Positions 5,315 through 10,577 of a stretch of DNA of 10,577 nt are shown in pieces (the first letter of the stretch is position 1; every line of letters starts with the position of its first letter). The DNA is from Actinomycetota bacterium (GTDB lineage: Bacteria; Actinomycetota; Geothermincolia; Fen-727; Anoxymicrobiaceae). The notes under the pieces were generated by a model. It saw only the letters and a program-made list of their open reading frames with translations. It had not been told where the DNA came from and searched no databases. The stretch lies in contig JAHIPE010000271.1 of assembly GCA_018894655.1 (NCBI GenBank), forward strand, positions 1 to 10,577, in the 5' to 3' direction. The position numbers and the translations under genes are program-made.

Positions 5315-6088
5315 GTGCCGGGTCTTGGGAAGTACATCTACTGCATAATCGAAAGCAACAATGAAAGGAACTTCGGTCCCATCGGGATAGGGGGCCGCGG
5401 TGACAATGTTACGACGGTTGGATACCGCGACTTGAGTGCCGTAGTCTCCAATACCATCATGGAAAAGTACGTGATCGGCCGTGAGAACATGATGGCCCAC
5501 GAGAGGGTTATCGAGGAGGTCATGAAAGAATACACGGTGCTTCCGGTGCGCTTCTGCACGATTGCCACAAGCGCGGAGGAGTTACGTAATCTACTGAGGA
5601 GGCGCTATCCCGAGTTCAAGAAGTCGCTGCGTTCCATGGACGGTAAAGTGGAGCTGGGCCTTAAGGCGAGATGGAGAGACGAAAGCGAGGTCATACGGGA
5701 GGTAACGGAGGAGAACGCGGAGGTCAGGGAGGAAGGGTCGAGGCTCGCGAAAGCGCCCGGTGATGACCCGGGCGCCAGGGATGAGAAGGTTGAGCTGGGA
5801 AAAAAGGTCAAGGCGCTCCTCGAGGAAAAAAGGAAGGAAGTCGCCGAGAAGATCCTGATGAAGCTGAGAAAGGCCGCGGTTGACATCCTGGCCAACCAGT
5901 TGACAACTGATGACATGGTGCTGAACGCCGCGTTCCTGGTGGACCGTTTCCACGAGAGGGAGTTCGACTCCCTGGTCGGTGACCTGGAGGATGATATAGG
6001 TGAAAGAGTCGCGTTATCCTACGTTGGCCCCGCTCCCCCTTTCAATTTCGTGAACATATCCGTTGAGTGGACGCAAGAAGCCGGCTGA
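5315..6088 (+). CDS. gvpF: Gas vesicle protein GvpF/GvpL family (first copy, no J-domain)
   Basis: A 257-aa protein of the GvpL/GvpF family. The N-terminal signature GKYIYCIIES (residues 5-14) and VGYRDLSAVVS (35-45) are typical, followed by HERVIEEVMKEYTVLPVRF (62-80) and the C-terminal block DDMVLNAAFLVDR to VGPAPPFNFVNISVEW (199-252). GvpF/L proteins bind GvpA, prevent its aggregation and are minor shell-associated parts made early in assembly. The middle (about 120-185) is a very charged Glu/Lys helix with a Gly/Pro break at 148-153, longer than a plain linker. A start at GTG 5315 is preferred: the family begins almost at once with K-Y-I-Y, and GGGAGGT precedes it. The frame is open back to GTG 5228, which would make 286 aa. 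The 5220-5314 gap then holds no further signal I can see. The next gene is 17 nt away. Confidence 0.93.
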   Translation: MPGLGKYIYCIIESNNERNFGPIGIGGRGDNVTTVGYRDLSAVVSNTIMEKYVIGRENMMAHERVIEEVMKEYTVLPVRFCTIATSAEELRNLLRRRYPEFKKSLRSMDGKVELGLKARWRDESEVIREVTEENAEVREEGSRLAKAPGDDPGARDEKVELGKKVKALLEEKRKEVAEKILMKLRKAAVDILANQLTTDDMVLNAAFLVDRFHEREFDSLVGDLEDDIGERVALSYVGPAPPFNFVNISVEWTQEAG

Positions 6089-6094
6089 TATTCC

Positions 6095-6101
6095 AGGAGG
6101 T
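6095..6101 (+). promoter_or_regulatory. Ribosome binding site that sets the gvpH-like start
   Basis: A perfect AGGAGGT lies 4 nt before ATG 6106. The frame is open upstream to 6067, inside the end of gvpF, but that start has no such site; the intergenic ATG is favoured. Confidence 0.7.
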
Positions 6102-6105
6102 TAAG

Positions 6106-6630
6106 ATGGGCGAAGAGGGAAAAGAACCCGGCAAGGAACTCAGGGACGCAATAAATCTTGGAAAGATATCCTTCAAGGGGTTGACGAAGAACCTCGGTGA
6201 CCTTATGAGCAAGGTCTCCCGACTGGTCGAGGAAGGTGGAGGGGAGATAGAGCGGCGGGGAGAGATAGAGGGGCCCGGGGACATAAAGGGAATCTACGGG
6301 TTCACCATAAGGACCGGGCTGGGTGGCGAAAAGCCCGTGGTCAGGGAGTTCGGGAACATCAGGCCGGTCAGAAAGGGGGCCGTCGTCGAGGAGGTCCGGG
6401 AGCCCATCGTCGACTTGTTCGACGAGGAGGGCGAGGTTGCGGTGGTTTTAGAGATTCCCGGAGTGGACGAGAGTGACATCGACCTGGAGCTCAAGGACGA
6501 CGTCCTGATAATCTCCACGAGCGGGGATAAGCAATATCAAAAAGAGGTGCTTCTACCGCGGGCTTTTTCTGAAGAGGCCATGGAGTCCGCCTATCGCAAC
6601 GGCGTTCTGAAGGTGACCTTCACCAAGTAA
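6106..6630 (+). CDS. gvpH: Hsp20/alpha-crystallin-fold gas vesicle protein, GvpH-like
   Basis: A 174-aa protein. Residues 98-174 are an alpha-crystallin domain: EPIVDLFDEEGEVAVVLEIPGV, DIDLELKDDVLIIST, then the closing signature YRNGVLKVTF (163-172). The N-terminal part has a charged region (1-60) with LTKNLGDLMSKVSRLVEE as a probable amphipathic helix, and a segment FTIRTGLGG to EFGNIRP (66-87) of the type seen in GvpH-like proteins. The chain stops right after the last strand, so the C-terminal I-x-I motif used by ordinary small heat-shock proteins to form large oligomers is missing; this argues for a specialised partner rather than a general sHSP. GvpH of haloarchaea has the same fold and works with other Gvp proteins in vesicle formation. 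ATG 6106 is preferred over the frame start at 6067. It follows gvpF by 17 nt. Confidence 0.88.
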   Translation: MGEEGKEPGKELRDAINLGKISFKGLTKNLGDLMSKVSRLVEEGGGEIERRGEIEGPGDIKGIYGFTIRTGLGGEKPVVREFGNIRPVRKGAVVEEVREPIVDLFDEEGEVAVVLEIPGVDESDIDLELKDDVLIISTSGDKQYQKEVLLPRAFSEEAMESAYRNGVLKVTFTK

Positions 6631-6680
6631 TGACAGATTCGTTCTGGTGGCCCGGGATATCCAGTTATTTTCGGCTCCGG

Positions 6681-6690
6681 AGAGAGAGGA
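6681..6690 (+). promoter_or_regulatory. Ribosome binding site supporting a TTG start
   Basis: AGAGAGAGGA ends 6 nt before TTG 6697. The next in-frame ATG (6769) would cut into the conserved VAEALSKDVGRGM block of the Cdc48 N-domain, so the TTG is favoured. The 6631-6696 gap shows no clear promoter or terminator. Confidence 0.55.
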
Positions 6691-6696
6691 CTGGAA

Positions 6697-8850
6697 TTGG
6701 AAGGCAGTCAATCTGAGGAGATCGTCTTGAAGGTCGCTGAGGCGCTCAGCAAGGACGTGGGCAGAGGCATGACGAGGCTGGACCCCGGAGACATGGACAA
6801 GATCGGGGTCCAGGTGGGGGATATCGTGGAGGTCGAGGGCAAGAGAAAGACTGCCGCCAAGGTGATGCCGGCCTACCTCGAGGACAGGGGCACCGGCGAG
6901 GTGAGGATGGACGGGCTCCTGCGAAAGAACGCCGGGGTTGGCATTGACGAGAGAGTGACACTGAGGAAAGTCGAGCACCAGATGGCGCAGAGGGTTGACC
7001 TGTCTCCCCTGACGGTCATGCGGGCCATGCGGGGGGAGAGGGATAGAAAGTATATCGCCACGCTCCTGGAGGGGCTTCCCCTGAGGGAGGGTGACATGGT
7101 GAGGGCCAACCTCTTCGGCGCCCGCAGCCAGGACTTCAAGGTCGTGGGGACCAGGCCAAAGGGAATACTGCTGATACACCCCGGTACGACCGTCAGGATC
7201 GAGGAGGCCGAGCCCGGGAGGGAGAGGGCCCTCAAGATCTCATATGAAGATATCGGCGGCCTGGGCAAGGAAATACAGAGGATCAGGGAGATGATCGAGC
7301 TTCCCCTCAAGTTCCCCGAGGTGTTCGAGAGACTGGGCATCGATGCTCCCAAGGGTGTTTTCCTGTACGGGCCTCCCGGGTGCGGAAAGACATTGATCGC
7401 CCGCGCGGTCGCAGGCGAGACCGACGCTTACTTCACGCACCTGAGCGGCCCGGAGATCATGCACAAGTTCTACGGTGAAAGCGAGGCTCACCTGAGGAGG
7501 GTCTTCGAGGAGGCAAACGCGAACGCGCCGAGCATTATATTCCTGGACGAGATCGACGCCATGGCCCCCAAGAGGGAAGAGTTGGGGGGAGAGAAGCAGG
7601 TCGAACGCAGGGTGGTCGCCCAGCTTCTGGCGTTGATGGACGGGCTGGAGGCGCGCAAGCAAGTCATCGTGATAGGGGCCACCAACATACCGAACATCGT
7701 TGACCCCGCGCTCCGACGCCCCGGGCGTTTCGACCGTGAGATCAGCATTAGCATCCCCGACAGGAACGGCAGGCTGGAGATCATGGAGATACACACCAGG
7801 GGAATGCCCCTGGCCGAGGACGTGGACCTGGAGAGGATTGCCGGGATGACCCACGGGTTCGTGGGCGCGGACATCGAGGCCCTCTGCCGGGAAGCGGCAA
7901 TGAGCACGCTGCGCAGCTTTTTTCCACAACTGGATTTCGAGGTCGAGGAACTTCCCTATGAAAGCCTTCTGGAGTTGAAAGTCTCCATGGGTAACTTCAT
8001 GGAGGCCATGATGGAGGTGGAGCCTTCGGCAATCCGGGAGGTATTCACGGAAATACCCGACGTTGGCTGGGATGATGTCGGTGGTCTTCATGACGTCAAG
8101 AGAATTATCAAAGAGGCGGTGGAGTGGCCGCTTGAGTACCCGGAAGTTTTCGACGCGGCAAGCACAAAACCTTCTCGCGGCATACTCCTTTCCGGCCCGC
8201 CGGGGACCGGGAAGACACTTATTGCCAAGGCCGTGGCCAGCGAAACGGAAGTGAACTTCATTTCCGTGAAGGGACCGGAGTTGATGTCCAAGTATGTCGG
8301 CGAGAGCGAAAGAGGGGTCAGGGAAGTCTTCCGAAAAGCCAGGCAGGCGGCGCCCTGCATAGTGTTTTTCGACGAGATCGACGCGATCGCTCCGGTCAGG
8401 GGCGGCGGAGGCGGCGGTGACTCATTCACGACCGAGAGGGTCATCAGCCAGTTCCTGGTGGAGATGGATGGAATAGAGGAGCTTTCGGGGGTCGTGGTGC
8501 TCGCCGCCACAAACCGCGTGGATATTGTTGACCCCGCGCTGCTCCGGCCGGGAAGGTTCGACTTCGTGGTGGAAATACCGGTACCCGACAGGGAAGCCCA
8601 GAGGGAAATACTTGAGGTACACACCAGGGGCAAACCCCTGGCCGAGGATGTGGATTTCGATGGAGTACTGGATGCCCTGACCGGAGAGATGGTAGGCGCC
8701 GACATTGAACTGGTTTGTCGCAAGGCGGCCATGCTTGCCATAAGGGAGTTTGTGGAGACAGGAAAAGCGGACAGTGGCGGGCCTGAGGTGTCGATCAAGG
8801 TAAGGAAAGAGCATTTCCTCCAGGCCCTGGCGGAGATGCAGGCTTGTTGA
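6697..8850 (+). CDS. Cdc48/VAT-type double AAA ATPase (unfoldase) in gas vesicle cluster
   Basis: A 717-aa full-length Cdc48/p97/VAT-type ATPase. Residues 6-95 match the Cdc48 N-domain (VAEALSKDVGRGMTRLDP), and about 100-175 the second N-subdomain. D1 has Walker A GPPGCGKT (225-232), Walker B IIFLDEID (280-287, D284/E285), sensor ATN (328-330) and RRPGRFD with R341/R344. D2 has Walker A GPPGTGKT (500-507), Walker B IVFFDEID (555-562, D559/E560), ATNR and LRPGRFD with R617/R620. Both rings keep all catalytic residues, so both should hydrolyse ATP. The family forms double-ring hexamers that pull on and unfold proteins. The pore-loop region of D1 reads HKFYGESE and of D2 SKYVGESE. The C-terminus ends EMQAC and lacks a hydrophobic-Tyr-X proteasome-docking tail, which fits remodelling rather than delivery to a proteasome. 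The start is TTG 6697. Being placed between gvpH and gvpF suggests a job on gas vesicle proteins; a housekeeping Cdc48 is the alternative. Confidence 0.95.
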   Translation: MEGSQSEEIVLKVAEALSKDVGRGMTRLDPGDMDKIGVQVGDIVEVEGKRKTAAKVMPAYLEDRGTGEVRMDGLLRKNAGVGIDERVTLRKVEHQMAQRVDLSPLTVMRAMRGERDRKYIATLLEGLPLREGDMVRANLFGARSQDFKVVGTRPKGILLIHPGTTVRIEEAEPGRERALKISYEDIGGLGKEIQRIREMIELPLKFPEVFERLGIDAPKGVFLYGPPGCGKTLIARAVAGETDAYFTHLSGPEIMHKFYGESEAHLRRVFEEANANAPSIIFLDEIDAMAPKREELGGEKQVERRVVAQLLALMDGLEARKQVIVIGATNIPNIVDPALRRPGRFDREISISIPDRNGRLEIMEIHTRGMPLAEDVDLERIAGMTHGFVGADIEALCREAAMSTLRSFFPQLDFEVEELPYESLLELKVSMGNFMEAMMEVEPSAIREVFTEIPDVGWDDVGGLHDVKRIIKEAVEWPLEYPEVFDAASTKPSRGILLSGPPGTGKTLIAKAVASETEVNFISVKGPELMSKYVGESERGVREVFRKARQAAPCIVFFDEIDAIAPVRGGGGGGDSFTTERVISQFLVEMDGIEELSGVVVLAATNRVDIVDPALLRPGRFDFVVEIPVPDREAQREILEVHTRGKPLAEDVDFDGVLDALTGEMVGADIELVCRKAAMLAIREFVETGKADSGGPEVSIKVRKEHFLQALAEMQAC

Positions 8851-8873
8851 GATTCAAGGGGTGAGGTTTCACT

Positions 8874-9920
8874 GTGGCCATGTCAAAGAGGCACATCTAC
8901 TGCATTATCGAAAGTGGAAAGGAAGAAAATTTCCCGGGAGAGGGTATTGGAGAGAAAGATTCTGAAATATATTCGGTTCCCGCTGGAGATATTGCCGCCG
9001 TTGTGGGGGAATCCATGCCGGGTTTACCTTTGACCATGAGAAAGGAAGAGCTGGTGGGGAAGCTGGCGACGCACCAGGCGGTGGTCGAGCAGGTCATGAA
9101 GAAACACACGGTGCTCCCCGTCAAGTTTGGCACCACGGCCCGCGACAATGACGAGGTAGCGTCGAATCTCCTGCGGGCGGCAGACCAGTTCCGGGGGCTA
9201 TTTGATTACATCAGGGGGAAGATTGAGGAAGACGTGGTCGCGTTCTGGAGCAAGAAAGCCCTCGAAGACCTGTTGCGGGAGAAGCCGGAGATAGAAACGG
9301 CCAAGGACGGAGTTTCGGCCAGGGGCAAGAAAGCCCCCCTCGAGGATGTTGTCAGGGTCGGCCAGATGATAGCGGTCGCGCTTGCCCAGCGAAAGAAGGA
9401 ATGCGCCAGGGACATCATTGATTGTCTCAAGCAGTGCTCACTGGACATGCGCCGGAACCGGATTGCCCGGGATGACATGATTCTCAACGCGGCTTTCCTC
9501 CTGAGGGAAGGGGACCAGAAGCTTTTCGACAACAAGGTCGTGGAACTGAACGACAGGTTCGAAGACAGGATTGATTTCAGGTGCGTAGGACCGCTGCCGC
9601 CGTACAGTTTCAGCACGGTGGAGATGTCAAGGTTTTCTTTCGAAGAGATCGACGCCGCGCGAAAGAGACTGGGGCTGGGCATGAGCGCGGAACCGGCGGC
9701 CATAAAGGAAGCCCACCTGAAACTAATCCCCAAGCTACACCCGGACGGAGGGCAATCGGACCCAGATGCGGCCAGGGAGTTCGACGAGGCAAGCAAGGCG
9801 TTCCAGTTGCTCTCCAGGTACTGCGGGACGGGCGAGTCTTCCTTCAACAGGGAGGCCGTTGAGAAAGAGATACTGATAAAGGTGTTGGAGATTGACAACG
9901 AGGCCGGTGATCGTGATTGA
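8874..9920 (+). CDS. gvpF: GvpF/GvpL with C-terminal J-domain (DnaJ-like fusion)
   Basis: A 348-aa protein. Residues 1-255 are GvpF/L: RHIYCIIES (6-14), DIAAVV (39-44), HQAVVEQVMKKHTVLPVKFGT (67-87), DDMILNAAFLL (200-210) and VGPLPPYSFSTVEM (238-251). From 257 a J-domain-like segment follows: IDAARKRLGL, then helix II AIKEAHLKLIPKLHPD with the HPD motif at 289-291, then DPDAAREFDEASKAFQLLSRY as helix III. HPD is the residue triad by which J-domains stimulate ATP hydrolysis by DnaK/Hsp70; the basic helix II before it is only moderately charged here. A charged tail (320-348) ends the protein. The other GvpF/L in this window stops at 257 aa without this domain. Start: GTG 8874, 6 nt after GTGAGGT (8861-8867); ATG 8880 is the alternative. 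It lies 23 nt after cdc48, and its TGA overlaps the next start by 4 nt. Confidence 0.92.
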   Translation: MAMSKRHIYCIIESGKEENFPGEGIGEKDSEIYSVPAGDIAAVVGESMPGLPLTMRKEELVGKLATHQAVVEQVMKKHTVLPVKFGTTARDNDEVASNLLRAADQFRGLFDYIRGKIEEDVVAFWSKKALEDLLREKPEIETAKDGVSARGKKAPLEDVVRVGQMIAVALAQRKKECARDIIDCLKQCSLDMRRNRIARDDMILNAAFLLREGDQKLFDNKVVELNDRFEDRIDFRCVGPLPPYSFSTVEMSRFSFEEIDAARKRLGLGMSAEPAAIKEAHLKLIPKLHPDGGQSDPDAAREFDEASKAFQLLSRYCGTGESSFNREAVEKEILIKVLEIDNEAGDRD

Positions 9921-10577
9921 GGAAGCTATACTACGTCCCCACGGTCCACACCGAGATGGACCTGGGGAGCCTGGGAACAAGTGTCGGCAGCAAAGGAAGG
10001 GCCATCGCGGGCGAAAAGCGCTGGAAGGATCACCAACAGACCGTGTCCAGGTTCTGGGACCTTGTGGCTGACTACTTCATGGGGATGGATGTCGAGGGGT
10101 TGAAGGTGTACCAGGACGGCCTGATGGCGGACGGGGAGCTGGGCATGAACATCGTGCATAAGGTGGCAACTGACGGAAGCAAGAACTACCGCCTGATACT
10201 GGAGCTTGTGGACAGGGGAGCGAAACTGATGAAAACGGAGTCGGAGGAGCTCCTGATAAAGGAGTACAAGCGCATACTCGAGCTTTCGAAGGCGAAGTCG
10301 CTTCTCAGGAAGTCCGCCGCCCTGGTTAAGTACCGCCTCGGAAAAAAGGAGCTGACAAGAAAGAGGGACATCTTCATTGCCATGACGATAAACGGGACCC
10401 TGGAGGAAGGGGAGAAGGGGGCCATTTTTATTGGAGCATACCACGATATACCCTCCGGGCTCTCGGCGGATATCGAGGTGGTTCAGCTCAAGAACAGGGA
10501 GAAACTGCTGGAGTACATGAAGGAAGTCGCCATCGGCAGGAATGAAGGGCGTTTACGGGAACTCGCTCTATACGCCG
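9917..10577 (+). CDS. Unrecognised protein of the gas vesicle cluster (3' end outside window)
   Basis: The frame is open from TTG 9917 to the right edge: 220 codons with no stop. It begins MRKLYYVPTVHTEMDLGSLG. TTG 9917 directly follows an in-frame TGA (9914-9916), so it is the earliest possible start, and it overlaps the TGA of the gvpF/J gene (9918-9920) as TTGA. This implies translational coupling; only a weak GGTGA-like site precedes it. The visible part looks alpha/beta: an N-terminal segment with a Trp-rich region (EKRWKDHQQTVSRFWDLVADYF), a helical, charged middle (about 95-145, ELLIKEYKRILELSKAKSLL), then DIFIAMTINGTLEEGEKGAIFIGAYHDIP and AIGRNEGRLRELALYA. No signal peptide or membrane segment is visible. 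I cannot assign a family. Its position and coupling point to a gas vesicle or J-domain partner role. Confidence 0.8.
   Translation, partial: MRKLYYVPTVHTEMDLGSLGTSVGSKGRAIAGEKRWKDHQQTVSRFWDLVADYFMGMDVEGLKVYQDGLMADGELGMNIVHKVATDGSKNYRLILELVDRGAKLMKTESEELLIKEYKRILELSKAKSLLRKSAALVKYRLGKKELTRKRDIFIAMTINGTLEEGEKGAIFIGAYHDIPSGLSADIEVVQLKNREKLLEYMKEVAIGRNEGRLRELALYA

Noticed and set aside
7240..8091. Long open frame on the - strand (283 codons) opposite the Cdc48 gene
   Set aside because: It lies wholly antisense to a complete, motif-rich Cdc48 gene, and its translation is His/Leu/Pro-rich with no domain. It is a by-product of GC-rich codon use.
8063..8254. Short + strand frame inside the Cdc48 gene
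   Set aside because: It is out of frame inside the strongly conserved D2 Walker A region and has no domain of its own.
1..10577. tRNA, rRNA, CRISPR array, insertion sequence or prophage genes
   Set aside because: The window is filled almost completely with co-directional coding sequence. I saw no regularly spaced repeats, transposase motifs, terminal inverted repeats or tRNA-like cloverleaf in the gaps.

Overview
The window is the accessory part of a gas vesicle (gvp) gene cluster. All genes lie on the + strand and are tightly packed, mostly 10-75 nt apart; the last pair overlaps by 4 nt. Most have good Shine-Dalgarno sequences. No gene for the structural shell protein GvpA is present, nor any recognisable GvpC, GvpK, GvpO, GvpG or GvpJ; these would have to lie outside the window. 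The DNA is GC-rich, with heavy use of AGG/AGA for Arg, ATA for Ile and AAG/GAG for Lys/Glu. Strong AGGAGG sites and GTG/TTG starts favour a bacterium, possibly an anaerobic or thermophile-like lineage, but an archaeon cannot be excluded because Cdc48, AbrB-fold proteins and gvp clusters occur in both domains. I cannot name the organism.

Layout. (a) 3-461: C-terminal part of a lysine-rich protein ending in a winged-helix-like domain. (b) 549-866: small protein made almost wholly of six CxxCxGxG zinc motifs of the DnaJ type. (c) 913-1833: first GvpN (MoxR-type AAA+ ATPase). (d) 1834-1978: the longest gap between genes, AT-rich, with a perfect 7+1+7 palindrome; the best candidate for an internal promoter/operator. 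(e) 1979-2149: 56-aa AbrB/SpoVT-fold DNA-binding protein. (f) 2223-2549: small basic coiled-coil protein. (g) 2561-3073: second six-motif DnaJ-type zinc protein. (h) 3086-4240: unrecognised 384-aa charged protein with internal repeats. (i) 4287-5219: second GvpN. (j) 5315-6088: GvpF/L. (k) 6106-6630: Hsp20-fold GvpH-like protein. (l) 6697-8850: complete Cdc48/VAT-type double AAA ATPase. (m) 8874-9920: second GvpF/L carrying a C-terminal J-domain with an HPD motif. (n) 9917-end: start of an unrecognised gene, cut by the window edge.

Working together. GvpF/L and GvpN are known to help GvpA fold, stay soluble and polymerise into the gas vesicle shell. This cluster adds an unusual set of protein-quality-control parts: a J-domain on one GvpF/L, two separate DnaJ-like Cys-rich proteins, an Hsp20 and a Cdc48 unfoldase. 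The main hypothesis is that the J-domain and zinc domain of a DnaJ co-chaperone are supplied here on separate polypeptides, with GvpF/L acting as the client-binding part. That would dedicate a split Hsp40 system to the very hydrophobic GvpA. The J-domain and zinc motifs are read directly from the sequence; their joint function is inference.
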